Program-made: the position numbers and the translations under genes
In this document: piece after piece, positions 37,371-46,694 of the stretch
How positions within the stretch are numbered: the stretch's first letter is position 1
Layout: every line of letters begins with the position of its first letter
Assembly (NCBI RefSeq): GCF_004125265.1
Contig: NZ_RDTE01000003.1
Span: forward strand, 3,286,001-3,350,000
From: Streptomyces lydicus
Lineage (GTDB): Bacteria > Actinomycetota > Actinomycetes > Streptomycetales > Streptomycetaceae
DNA: 64,000 bases
Direction of reading: 5' to 3'
Notes under the pieces: generated by a model
What the model saw: the letters and a program-made list of their open reading frames with translations, nothing else
What the model was told of the DNA's origin: nothing
Database searches by the model: none

Positions 37371-40300
37371 CTAGTTGTGCGCAGCTGCAGCCGGTTCGGG
37401 AACCGGACGGGACGTGGTGCGCGTCCGGTCCGCGATGCGGTCCGCGAGCCGGTGGGCGCCGCGCGCACCGTCGCCGGGCATCTGGCCTGCGATACGCCCG
37501 CTCAGCGCCGTGTGCGTCGCCTCGCCGACGGTGTGGCCGCGGGCGGCGAGCCGCCGGCACATCAGCCCGGCGAGCTCCTCCGCCGTGTAGTCGGGGAAGC
37601 GCAGGTACTCGGCGAAACACCGCGCCACGTCCGGCCGTTCGCGCAGTGTCGGGCCGAGCCCGGCGTCGCTGCCGCGCAGCACCCACACCGTCTGCGGGTT
37701 GCGGACCGCGGACGCCACCAGGGCCTCCCACACCATGCCGCGCTCCGCCTCGGACCGCGCGGCGAAGGCCGCGTCGAGTTCGAGGTCCAGCACGCCGCCG
37801 TCCGCCTCGCCGAACAGCCAGGCGGCGAAGGCGCGGGCCTCCTCCGGGCGTCCGGCGGGCACCTGCGACAGCGCCACGCGGTGCACCGCGCCGTTGCGCA
37901 GCACGCCGGTCTCGGCCAGGCACTTGGCGTACAGCGTGGCCACGGCGCGGCGTCCGCTGCCCTGTTCGCCGGCCAGCACGACGTTGGCTCCCGGTGCGGG
38001 TGTCTCGCCCCGCTGGACCCCGGACACCAGCTCATTGGTACGTCTGAGCAGGGCCGTGCGGACGTCACGCAGTCCGCACAACGCCGCCAGTCGCCGCATG
38101 GCGGGCGGTGGTTCGGCCGGCGCCCTGGGGGCTGCCTGCTGCACCGGCTCGGGTTCCGGGTCGAGAACCGGGGCCGGGGCGTGGGGGGTCTCCGGGGGCG
38201 GTTCCTGCGGGGGCTGCGCCCTCTCGACGGCCTCGGGGTTCTCGGACTCCGGCAGCGGACCGACGTCCTCGGCCACCAGACGGTTCAGCGTCTCGTTGTC
38301 GCCGGAGGAGGTGGCCAGCCGGGACGCCTGGTTGCTGATCATGGTCTCGAAGATCGACCGGGCGACACGCCCGTTGCCGAACGTGGCCCCCTTGGGGATG
38401 TCCACGAAGTACCTGGTGAGGGCCTCCAGACCGGAGTCCTCAAGCTCGTAGTAGTGCTTGGCGCACAGGCCCTGCACGATGGTGACGAGCTCGTCGACCT
38501 CGTAGTTGGGGAACTCCACGGTGCGGGCGAAGCGGGAGGCCATGCCGGGGTTGGACTCCAGGAACTGCCCCATCTGTTCGGAGTACCCCGCGACGATCAC
38601 CACGATCTCGTCGCGGTGGTCCTCCATGAGCTTCATCAGCGTCTCGACGGCCTCCTGGCCGAAGTCGGGCCCGCTGCCCCCGGACTGGTTGGTGAGGGTG
38701 TAGGCCTCGTCGATGAAGAGCACGCCGCCGAGCGCCTTCTCGAAGACCTCGGTGGTCTTGATCGCCGTGCCGCCGATGATCTGCGCCACCAGCCCGGACC
38801 GGGACACCTCGACGATATGGCCCTGTTTGAGGATGCCGAGTTCGGCGAGGACCGCGCCGTAGAGCCGGGCGACGGTGGTCTTGCCGGTGCCGGGTGGTCC
38901 GGCGAAGACCAGGTGCCGGCTCATCGGCGGCATGGGCAGGCCGAGTTCCAGGCGCCGCTGGGCCATCTTGTTGACGTTGATCAGGCCGGTGACCTCGCGC
39001 TTGACGCTGTCCAGGCCCACCAGGGCGTCGAGTTCGGCCAGCGGCCCGTTGTCGCTGCCCGCCGCGGCGCGCTCCTCCTTGGCGGACTTGCCGGCGCTCT
39101 TGTCCCGTACGCCGGCCCCCGCCCCGGCCCAGGCCGGCTCGCCCGCCGCCGGCCGCGGCCGCTGCTCGTCCTCGTCGTCGCGCAGCCGGTTGAAGCCGGT
39201 GCCGCCGTTGTCGGTGACCTCGCAGCGCTGGACGGTGACGGGCTCCTCGGAGTTGCTGCGGACGCCGTCACCGACGTTGCCGGTGATCGTGCAGTCGCTG
39301 AGGTCGGCCCGGCCGGACGCCTGGACGTTGACGCCGTGGCCCTTCGCGTCGTGTATCCGGCAGCCGCTCGCGGTGAGGGCGCCGCCGCCGAGCACCCGCG
39401 CGCCGTCGCCGGAGGAGCCGGCCAGTTCGCTGCCGCGCAGCACGACCTCGCCGTCCGTGCCGACGAGCACGCCGGCGCCGTCGACCGTGGAGGACTCCAC
39501 CTCGGCGCGCGCCCCGCCGGACACCGACAGTCCCCACTCGCCCGCCGCGCGCAGCCGGACGTCCTCGAAGGCGGCGACGGCGCCCTCGGAGAGGTCGGCG
39601 CCGACACCGTGGTCGACCACGAGGTCGGCGTGGTGCAGGTCGGCGCGGGAGGACCCGGACAGGCGCAGCCCCGCACAGTCCTCCGTGAGCGTCAGGTCCC
39701 GGAACTGGGCCCGGGACTCGCCACGGAGCTGGATCGCGGTGCGCTTGGCGCCCTGGAGGCGCAGCCGGTGGAACTCGGCCTTGCTGCCCTCCTCGATGAG
39801 GACGGCCAGCGGTGTGCCGGTGATCTGGCAGTCCTCCAGCCGGGGGGCGGAGGCGCCGGTGACCTGGAGGCCGCTGACCTTCGCCGCCGTCAGGCGGCAG
39901 CCGCGCAGCAGGGGAGCCGCGCCCCCGCCGACGTGGACGGACTGTTCGCCCGAGCCGCTCAGGGTGCAGTCGGTCAGGGTGGTGAGGCCGGTGCTGGTCA
40001 GGTAGGCGTCGAGGCTGGCGGACTCGGTGACGGTGACCCGCATCAGCTCCGCCCTGGCCTGCTGCTCCACCACGATGGCCGGCTTCTGGCTGCCGGTGAC
40101 GGTGGTGGTCTCGACGGTGACGCTCCCCTGCCCGTTCACGCAGATGCCGTTGCCGCCGACCCGCTCCAGGGTGCAGTCGCGCACCGTGAGGCGCCCCTTG
40201 TCGGCGATGACGACGGCGGAGGAACCCAGGTCGGTGACGGTGGTGCGTTCCACGGTGTTGTCACTCTCGGCGGTCACCACGATGCCGGCGCCGCCGGGGT

Positions 40301-40700
40301 TGGTCACCCGGCAGTCACGGGCCGCCAGTTGACCGTCCTGCCAGGAGATCACCGCGGCCCACGCCTGGTCGCCGGTCACCGTGCAGCCGTCGATCGCCGC
40401 CTGGCCGCGGCGCACGTCCAGCACGGCAGCGTTGGCGTCGGAGCCGCCGAGGGTGAGGCCGGTGAGCTGGACCGCTTCGGCGTCCACCGTGACCGTGCTG
40501 CCGACCGGTGACTCCAGCCGCACGGTGCCGGGGTCGCCCTCGGCGGAGAGCGTGACCGCCCGGGTGAGCGTGAGCGTCTCGGTGTAGGTGCCCGGCGCGA
40601 TGGCGATCAGCGCGCCCTCACCGGCCGCGGCCAACGCCTGGGAGACCGTGCGGTAGGCGCCGCTCTGGGTCGCGGAGACTCTCAGGACCTGACGGTTCAC
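37371..40700 (-). CDS. EccA-type AAA+ ATPase fused to a right-handed beta-helix
   Basis: 1109 residues. The GTG start at 40700 overlaps the preceding stop (GTGA). Residues 1-520 are parallel beta-helix repeats, opening with the pectate-lyase-like VSQALAAAGEGALIAIAPGTY and continuing as about twenty rungs with Cys-x-hydrophobic turns. Residues about 560-820 are a CbxX/EccA-class AAA+ domain with Walker A GPPGTGKTT (about 598), Walker B GVLFIDEAY (about 657) and sensor-type AGYSEQM. A second, shorter AAA-like domain near 890-1080 has GEQGSGRR in place of Walker A, so it probably does not hydrolyse ATP. EccA proteins act on Esx/Esp substrates in the cytosol. Here the helix may be a substrate or partner docking surface. 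Confidence 0.9.
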   Translation of the reverse strand: MNRQVLRVSATQSGAYRTVSQALAAAGEGALIAIAPGTYTETLTLTRAVTLSAEGDPGTVRLESPVGSTVTVDAEAVQLTGLTLGGSDANAAVLDVRRGQAAIDGCTVTGDQAWAAVISWQDGQLAARDCRVTNPGGAGIVVTAESDNTVERTTVTDLGSSAVVIADKGRLTVRDCTLERVGGNGICVNGQGSVTVETTTVTGSQKPAIVVEQQARAELMRVTVTESASLDAYLTSTGLTTLTDCTLSGSGEQSVHVGGGAAPLLRGCRLTAAKVSGLQVTGASAPRLEDCQITGTPLAVLIEEGSKAEFHRLRLQGAKRTAIQLRGESRAQFRDLTLTEDCAGLRLSGSSRADLHHADLVVDHGVGADLSEGAVAAFEDVRLRAAGEWGLSVSGGARAEVESSTVDGAGVLVGTDGEVVLRGSELAGSSGDGARVLGGGALTASGCRIHDAKGHGVNVQASGRADLSDCTITGNVGDGVRSNSEEPVTVQRCEVTDNGGTGFNRLRDDEDEQRPRPAAGEPAWAGAGAGVRDKSAGKSAKEERAAAGSDNGPLAELDALVGLDSVKREVTGLINVNKMAQRRLELGLPMPPMSRHLVFAGPPGTGKTTVARLYGAVLAELGILKQGHIVEVSRSGLVAQIIGGTAIKTTEVFEKALGGVLFIDEAYTLTNQSGGSGPDFGQEAVETLMKLMEDHRDEIVVIVAGYSEQMGQFLESNPGMASRFARTVEFPNYEVDELVTIVQGLCAKHYYELEDSGLEALTRYFVDIPKGATFGNGRVARSIFETMISNQASRLATSSGDNETLNRLVAEDVGPLPESENPEAVERAQPPQEPPPETPHAPAPVLDPEPEPVQQAAPRAPAEPPPAMRRLAALCGLRDVRTALLRRTNELVSGVQRGETPAPGANVVLAGEQGSGRRAVATLYAKCLAETGVLRNGAVHRVALSQVPAGRPEEARAFAAWLFGEADGGVLDLELDAAFAARSEAERGMVWEALVASAVRNPQTVWVLRGSDAGLGPTLRERPDVARCFAEYLRFPDYTAEELAGLMCRRLAARGHTVGEATHTALSGRIAGQMPGDGARGAHRLADRIADRTRTTSRPVPEPAAAAHN

Positions 40701-43700
40701 TGGTTCTGCCCTTTCTGCGGCCGGGGGCCGTTCGAGGCAGCGGGCGGCCGCGGCCCGGCCGGCCTGTCCGGTTGGGACTGCAACAACCCGGGAGCGGAGC
40801 GGAAGGCGTCCGCGTGCTCGTCGGGAAGCGGGTCGCCGGCCGGGACCTCGGTGTCCTGCTCGGCCTGCTTCCACAGGGCGTGGAGCTGGTCGAGCCCCTT
40901 CAGGGCGATCTCGTCGAGCGGCACCCGCTCCTCGCGCAGGTTACCGGCCTCGTCAACCTCGGACGCGGCCAACTCCCTCAGCAGGACGGCCGGCCGGTCA
41001 CCGTCCACCGAGCGCAGGACCTTGAACCGGGTGCCCGGGGTGAACAGCAGGCGGTCGGGGATCTCCGGCGCCAGCAACCCGGTCCGCCGGGCCGTCATCG
41101 ACCAGAACAGGACGTCGGTGTTGCCCGGCAGGCCCCGGCGGAGGGCGGAGAGGGCGGCGAGGAACGAGTGTTCCGTGACGAGCCTCCCCTCCTCGTACCA
41201 AGCGCGTTCGGCATCGCTGAGCGTGGCCCGCAGGATCGCGCCGCCCCGGTAGGACGGCAGGCGGCGCATCCCGGCGGTGGCGCAGCGTGCCAGCGGGACG
41301 TGCGGGCCGGCGACGGCGGACCGGATGGCGGCGTCGATGTCCGGGGTCGAGCCGGACAGGTACAGCCGAATGGCCGCCAGGTCGGTGAGCGCGTCGGCGG
41401 TGGAGCCGCGCGGCCCGCCGGCCAGCCCCGGTGACTGCGAGAGCACCCGGGCGACCAGGGCCGCCGCGGTGTCGTAGCGCTCGCCGAGGCTGCGGCGCAC
41501 CCAGTCGCGTTCCCTGTCGACGCCCTTGGGGGGCGGCAGCACGACGGCGGCGGCCGCGGGTTCGGGCTGGACCCGGACGGTGCCCGGTACCGCGCCGGCG
41601 AGCGGCTGTGGCGGCGGTGCGACGGCCTTCTCTGCCGGTCCCGCGGCGGCGGCCGGTGGCGTGGCCGGGGCGGGCCGCGGCGGCTCGGGCTCCGGCGCCG
41701 GGGGTGCCTGGGGGCCGGCGGGCGGCTGCGGGTCCGGCGGGGTGTCGTCCCGGCGCGGGGCCGGGGGCGGCGTCGCGGCCGGCGGCGGCGTGGGCGAGGA
41801 CTCCAGGCGGATGCTGGGCAGACGGGGACCGGGCGACGCGGGGGCCGGCGGCGGGGGCGGGGCCTGGGGCGCGGCGGGCTCGGGCGCGGGCGCGGGCGAC
41901 ACAGGGGCCGGCGACACGGGCTCGGCCGGCGCGGCGGGCTGCGGGCCGGCCGGCGAACCGGCGGGCGGGGCCGCGGGGTTGGCGGGCGGCGGGCCGGCCG
42001 GCGACGCGGCGGGCGGCACGTCCTCCGTCCACTCCGGACCGGACCCCGTCCACTCCGGACCGGACCCCGGGGCGGGGGGCGCCGCGGGAGGGGTGGGTGC
42101 CGGAGGAGTCGGTGCCGGAGGAGTCGGTGCGGGAGAGGCCGGCGCGGCGGGGGCCGCCGGGCCCGTCCCGGTGGTCGTCGTCCCTGCCACGGGCGCGGCC
42201 GGCGGACCGGCCTGCTCCGGACCCGTCACCGGGCGGGTGACCGGGGCCGGCGTCCGGGGCGGCCTGAGCTGCACCGTCTCGGGGCCGGCATCCAGCCGTC
42301 CGGGCAGCGGGGGCGCGGCCCGGTCCTCGGCGGGGGCCGGGCCGGGGGCGGCCGGCCGGCCCACCGTGCCGGGCCCGGCCGCGGGTGCCTGGTCGGTCCA
42401 GCCGGCGGGGCCCTGCGAGGACGGCAGCGCCAGGGGCGGCTGCGCACCCGTGCGGTCCTCCAGCATCCAGCCGCCCGGACGGCCGGGCGCGACGGCGGGC
42501 GTGGTCCGCGCCGCCGTCGGCAGCACCTCGACGGCAGGCAGCGGGTAGCCGCCCGGCGGCACCCTCCCCGCCTCGCTGGAGGGCAGCACACGGGTGCGGT
42601 CACGGAACGCCGGATCCAGGGCGGGCAGCAGCTCATGGGCGACGGTCCGCATGCGGTCGGCGGTCACCGGGTCGGTCTGGTCGTACAGGATGGCGGGGAA
42701 GGCGGGGTCGGCGGGGACGGAGCGCACCACGTACCCGTCGTGCGGCTCGCCGGCCGGCCGTACCCACAGGCCGCTCTGCACGACCTCAAGAAGCACGTCG
42801 GGCGCGTGCCGGTAGACGCCGGGCGCGACCGCGGCGGTGGCGCCGGTGGGCACCCGGGTGTTCAGCGGCACCGGTGCCATGACCGGTTCGCCGTTCGGCC
42901 CGCGCGGCGTGAAGCCGAACTCGTCAGCGTACGGGCGCCACCCCAGAGTCCCGTCGGCCTGGAGCGTGCGGACCTCCCGGGTCCCGGCCTCCGGGCCGAC
43001 CGAGGGCAGGCCCGCGTAGACGACGACCCGCCGGCCGAGCAGGTCGGCGAGTGCCTGCCCCAGCGGGGCCCCGTCCGGGACGGCCACCGGGCCGTAGGGG
43101 ACGAACCGCACGAGGTGGTGCGCGCTGCTGGGCAGGGTCGCCCAGAACGCGGCGACCTCCTCCAGCGGCAGCGCGGACGAGGCGCCCGGCGTGCCGAGCG
43201 CGACGCCGAGCAGATCCGGGTCGCCGACGAGCAGGTCGATCAGGCGCCGGCGGTGGTCGGGCGTGGCGGCGTCCTCCCAGGAGCCCCGCAGCCACACGCC
43301 CCCGGGCAGCGGCTCGGCCGTCCCGCCGGGGCCGGTCGACCACGGCTGGTCCGGTACCGAGTACTCCCACTGCGGCTTGGGGAAGCGCCGCGAGTCCGGG
43401 GCCGACGGCCTGCGGGGCCGGTAGCGCAGCCAGCCCAGCCCGTGGTCGACGGGCACGAACAGCGCGCCGCCGGCCGCGGGGACCAGCGGGCCGTCGGGGG
43501 CCAGCACGATGCGTTCCAGCCGGTCGGCGAGCCACTGCGCGGCGCGTTGGACGTCCTCGCGGGTGCCGCGGCCGGGGACGAGCCGGAAACTGCGGCCCGC
43601 GCGTTCCAGGGTGCGGGCCACGGCCTCCCACACGTCGTCCTCCGGCCGGGCCGGCAGGTCGAGTACGACCAGGGTGTGCTGCGGATCGGCGGCCAGCCGC

Positions 43701-43882
43701 TGGGAGAAGGCCAGCGCCCGGTTGTCGACGAAGCCGCGCGGATGGACCAGGAGCGCGTTGCCGACGTTCCTGGACTCCAGCGTCGGGCCGACGGCGCGCA
43801 GGGCCGCGCGCGCCAACCGGGTGGAGAGCCGGGGGGTGAGGTCGCGGCGGGCCGCGGAGTTCTCGTCGAAGGCGCGTGCCAT
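40697..43882 (-). CDS. ESX-associated protein with proline-rich linker and decayed ADP-ribosyltransferase-like C-terminus (1061 aa)
   Basis: It lies between eccB (2-bp gap) and the beta-helix ATPase (4-bp overlap), so it belongs to the machine operon. Residues 1-470 are folded, with a Rossmann-like start (NALLVHPRGFVDNRA, HTLVVLDLPA). Residues 470-760 are a Pro/Ala-rich linker. The C-terminal 250 residues resemble the ART fold: YRGGAILRATLSDAERAWY, LVTEHSFLAA, DVLFWSMTA and LLFTPGTRFKVL. The position that holds the catalytic Glu pair in active enzymes reads PDRLLF, so catalysis is unlikely. Function unknown; conserved operon position suggests a structural or scaffolding role. Confidence 0.85.
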   Translation of the reverse strand: MARAFDENSAARRDLTPRLSTRLARAALRAVGPTLESRNVGNALLVHPRGFVDNRALAFSQRLAADPQHTLVVLDLPARPEDDVWEAVARTLERAGRSFRLVPGRGTREDVQRAAQWLADRLERIVLAPDGPLVPAAGGALFVPVDHGLGWLRYRPRRPSAPDSRRFPKPQWEYSVPDQPWSTGPGGTAEPLPGGVWLRGSWEDAATPDHRRRLIDLLVGDPDLLGVALGTPGASSALPLEEVAAFWATLPSSAHHLVRFVPYGPVAVPDGAPLGQALADLLGRRVVVYAGLPSVGPEAGTREVRTLQADGTLGWRPYADEFGFTPRGPNGEPVMAPVPLNTRVPTGATAAVAPGVYRHAPDVLLEVVQSGLWVRPAGEPHDGYVVRSVPADPAFPAILYDQTDPVTADRMRTVAHELLPALDPAFRDRTRVLPSSEAGRVPPGGYPLPAVEVLPTAARTTPAVAPGRPGGWMLEDRTGAQPPLALPSSQGPAGWTDQAPAAGPGTVGRPAAPGPAPAEDRAAPPLPGRLDAGPETVQLRPPRTPAPVTRPVTGPEQAGPPAAPVAGTTTTGTGPAAPAAPASPAPTPPAPTPPAPTPPAAPPAPGSGPEWTGSGPEWTEDVPPAASPAGPPPANPAAPPAGSPAGPQPAAPAEPVSPAPVSPAPAPEPAAPQAPPPPPAPASPGPRLPSIRLESSPTPPPAATPPPAPRRDDTPPDPQPPAGPQAPPAPEPEPPRPAPATPPAAAAGPAEKAVAPPPQPLAGAVPGTVRVQPEPAAAAVVLPPPKGVDRERDWVRRSLGERYDTAAALVARVLSQSPGLAGGPRGSTADALTDLAAIRLYLSGSTPDIDAAIRSAVAGPHVPLARCATAGMRRLPSYRGGAILRATLSDAERAWYEEGRLVTEHSFLAALSALRRGLPGNTDVLFWSMTARRTGLLAPEIPDRLLFTPGTRFKVLRSVDGDRPAVLLRELAASEVDEAGNLREERVPLDEIALKGLDQLHALWKQAEQDTEVPAGDPLPDEHADAFRSAPGLLQSQPDRPAGPRPPAASNGPRPQKGQNQ

Positions 43883-43884
43883 CG

Positions 43885-45219
43885 TCAGTCGACTCCCGCC
43901 ACGGTGACGGCCCGGGAGCGGCGGAGCCGCGGGCCGTTGGGTATCTGGTCAAGGGTCGTCGACGGCAGCGTCCGGGGGGTGACGCTGCCGTATCCGAGCG
44001 CCTGGCCGGCCGATCCGACCAGCTCGTACTTCACGCCCTGGTCGGTGATCAGGAACGGGGTCGGGTCCTTCGTGGCGCCGGGCTGCTTGGGCGGCGCGGC
44101 GAGCACCGCGTGCTCCGTGGGGAGCACGGCCGTCGCCCGCGCCGTCATGACCCGGCCGCTCTCCCGCACCACGGTGCTGTGCACCTTGTTGCCGGACGTG
44201 GACCGCCGCAGGCACAGCGCGCCGCCGCTGTCGGAGGTCGCGTCCTTGCCGGCGAGCAGGTCGGGGAGGCGGTGCAGCAGGGAGGAGTCGGAGGACGACG
44301 GGACGGCGGCGATGTCCGTGGGGCTCACGCCCACCGGCTGCCGGCCGCCCGGCCGGGCGGCGAGGAGCGCGGCCTCGGTCTGGTTGAGCGGGGCCATCCC
44401 GTCGTTGCGGAGCACGTAGTAGTGGTGGGTGCTGCCGACGACGGTACGGAAGAGACTGCCCACGGTGGCCCGGCTGCCGGCCACCGTCCGGCCGCCCTTG
44501 CCCGCGCCGGGGATCGCGGCGGGGCTGACGGTGGCGCCGGTGGGCAGCGCGTCCAGCCACGGCTGGGTGGCCTGGACCGGCCGCTCGGTGTCGAGGCCGA
44601 GGGCCAGCAGCGAGGGCCGCCCGTCGATGGGGTACTTGGTGTCCTTCCACACCACGTAGCGGCTGTCGTGCGGGCCCGCGACCAGTACCCGGGTGTCGTC
44701 CGGGACGGGCCGGGCGGACTGCGGGGCGAAGTCCAGCCGCTCGACGGCCTGCGGTCCGGGCCGCAGGCAGTCGGCCCAGGCGCCGGTCAGCAGGGCGCTC
44801 GGCTCCGCGACGTCGTCGGGGGCACCGGCGATGCCGATGGTCGAGCCGCGCCGCACGCCGGACAGCGACGCGCGGGACACCTCGGTGACGGTGGCGCCGC
44901 TGCCGGCGGCCAGGAGCGCGGAGGCGTAGTTCAGGGTCGGGTGGAGTTCGCCCTTGACGTAGAGGTAGCGGGTGCCGGTCTCCTTCTGCACGACCAGGGC
45001 GCCGGTGTGCTTCCAGGAGGTGTTCTCGGCGGGCTTGAGGAAACCGAAGACGACGGAGCCGATCACCAGCAGCACGGCGAGCAGGGCGCCGAACATGGCG
45101 CCCAGCCCCGCGCTGTGCATGGGCGCCTCGCCGTTGCCGGGGGTACCGGAGACCAGCGCCGAGGCCAGTCGTCCGGTGGCGAACTGGTAGGCGTGCAAGT
45201 GGTCGCGACGTGTTTGCAC
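43885..45219 (-). CDS. eccB: ESX secretion machine protein EccB
   Basis: 444 residues, slightly short for EccB. The GTG start at 45219 follows GAGGGGG. The cytosolic N-terminus is typical (RRDHLHAYQFATGRLASALV), then one membrane helix at about 40-62 and a large outer domain. Two cysteines (ADCL near 149, GALCLRR near 335) can form the disulfide known in EccB. The LPSTTLDQIPNGPRL motif near the end is characteristic of actinobacterial EccB. It is part of the membrane complex with EccC and EccD, whose genes lie directly upstream. Confidence 0.95.
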   Translation of the reverse strand: MQTRRDHLHAYQFATGRLASALVSGTPGNGEAPMHSAGLGAMFGALLAVLLVIGSVVFGFLKPAENTSWKHTGALVVQKETGTRYLYVKGELHPTLNYASALLAAGSGATVTEVSRASLSGVRRGSTIGIAGAPDDVAEPSALLTGAWADCLRPGPQAVERLDFAPQSARPVPDDTRVLVAGPHDSRYVVWKDTKYPIDGRPSLLALGLDTERPVQATQPWLDALPTGATVSPAAIPGAGKGGRTVAGSRATVGSLFRTVVGSTHHYYVLRNDGMAPLNQTEAALLAARPGGRQPVGVSPTDIAAVPSSSDSSLLHRLPDLLAGKDATSDSGGALCLRRSTSGNKVHSTVVRESGRVMTARATAVLPTEHAVLAAPPKQPGATKDPTPFLITDQGVKYELVGSAGQALGYGSVTPRTLPSTTLDQIPNGPRLRRSRAVTVAGVD

Positions 45220-45228
45220 CGAGCCCCC

Positions 45229-46638
45229 TCAGCTGACCGCGGCACGCACGTGCGCGTAAACGTGGAGGAGTTGCAGCAGCAGCGGCAGCAGGGCGAGCGC
45301 CGTCAGCATCTCCAGGATGTCCGCCATCCGCCCCCACACCGGCAGCAGGCGGGCGGTGGGCAGCCGCCACGCGCCGACCAGCACCAGCAGCGCGCCGATC
45401 AGCAGGCCGACCAGCAGTGCGCAGCGCCCGGCGGGGGAGGTCAGCGACGCGGTCCAGGCGAGCACCCCGGCGAGCAGGCCGAGCACCCCGCACAGCACGG
45501 TCGGCACCCGCTGCCAGGTCGCGTTCAGGTGCTTGGAGCGCAGCAGCACCGCGGTGGCGAACACCAGCGGGAAGAGCCGGCCGATCCACCCGTCGGCGTG
45601 CGCCGTCAGCACGAAGGCGCCCGAGCAGAGCGCGGCGGTGGCGCCGGTGACCACCGTCAAGAACGCGTCGGCGATGGCGGTCCTGCGCTTGACCTGGTCC
45701 TCGGCGAGGGGGTCGACGTCCTCCTGGAGCTCCGCGGCGTTGTGCGGCAGTTGCGGCACCCGCAGCCGGGCCATCCGCAGCGACGCGCGGGGCGCGAGGT
45801 GCCCGAAGAAGAACGCGGTGACCGCCACCGTGCCGGCGCTGCGTGCCCCGTCCCAGCCGGACAGGACGCCGACCCCCGCGGTGAGCGCGACGAGGGCCGC
45901 GGTGGCGAGCACGGTGCCGGTGACCGCGACCGGTATCCGGGACACGGACAGCAGGACGACGGCGGCCACGAGGGCGGCGGCCCCGCCGAGCAGGACGTCA
46001 CCGGGTTTCGGTGAGAGCAGGGCGGCGGTGGAGCCGAGAGACGTCAGACCGGCCAGCGCCGCGTTGGCGCACGCGCCGACACCGGTGACCAGCGCGATCC
46101 CGCGGTCGTTGGACCACTGCTGGTCCAACGCGCAGCCGGCGCCGAGCACGACGGCGGACACGGCGTACAGCACAGGGACCAGGACTCCCTGCCCGAGCAC
46201 CGGAACGGCCGCTGCCAGCGTGGCCAGCACCAGGCAGGCCAGGCCGAGGAAGAGCCGGCGGGTCAGTTCCGGGCGCCACCGGTCGGTGTGCGCGCCGACG
46301 GCCTGGCCCACGCCGTCGGAGACGTCGTCGTACTCCCACTCCGGCATCGGGTCGTCGGCGGGCCGCAGGTGGAGGACGTCGCCGTGGAGGAGGCCCGCGC
46401 TCTGCGGCGTGGCGTCCAGGTCGAGGGGCGCCTCGCCCAGGCGTTGCAGGGTCCAGGTGGAGGCCGGCCTGCCGGGGTCGGTGGAGACCCGCCGCAGCAG
46501 CACCGGCAGCAGGGCGGAGACGGAGGTGGTGACGGGGACGGCCAGGTCTGCGCGGCCGGCCGGCCCGGCGATGGTCAGCCGGCACACCTCGGTGCTGACC
46601 GCTCCCGGGGTGCGGGGGGCGGGTAGGGCGGTGGTCAT
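45229..46638 (-). CDS. eccD: ESX secretion machine protein EccD
   Basis: 469 residues. The ubiquitin-like N-terminal domain (about 15-95, VCRLTIAGPAGRADLAVP and GDVLHLRPADDPMP) is followed by about eleven membrane helices, the EccD pattern. The ATG at 46638 has AGGAG upstream. The central cytosolic loop ELQEDVDPLAEDQVKRR is typical. It forms the membrane pore scaffold with EccB and EccC, and is separated from eccC by 56 bases and from eccB by 9. Confidence 0.95.
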   Translation of the reverse strand: MTTALPAPRTPGAVSTEVCRLTIAGPAGRADLAVPVTTSVSALLPVLLRRVSTDPGRPASTWTLQRLGEAPLDLDATPQSAGLLHGDVLHLRPADDPMPEWEYDDVSDGVGQAVGAHTDRWRPELTRRLFLGLACLVLATLAAAVPVLGQGVLVPVLYAVSAVVLGAGCALDQQWSNDRGIALVTGVGACANAALAGLTSLGSTAALLSPKPGDVLLGGAAALVAAVVLLSVSRIPVAVTGTVLATAALVALTAGVGVLSGWDGARSAGTVAVTAFFFGHLAPRASLRMARLRVPQLPHNAAELQEDVDPLAEDQVKRRTAIADAFLTVVTGATAALCSGAFVLTAHADGWIGRLFPLVFATAVLLRSKHLNATWQRVPTVLCGVLGLLAGVLAWTASLTSPAGRCALLVGLLIGALLVLVGAWRLPTARLLPVWGRMADILEMLTALALLPLLLQLLHVYAHVRAAVS

Positions 46639-46694
46639 GGTGCTCCTGGAAGCGGGGGTTCGCGGTGGCTTGGAGGACGGGGGCGGGCCTGGCG

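Noticed and set aside
36570..40511. 1313-codon plus-strand open frame opposite the WXG100 and EccA genes
   Set aside because: It crosses several well-supported minus-strand genes and intergenic gaps; typical high-G+C shadow.
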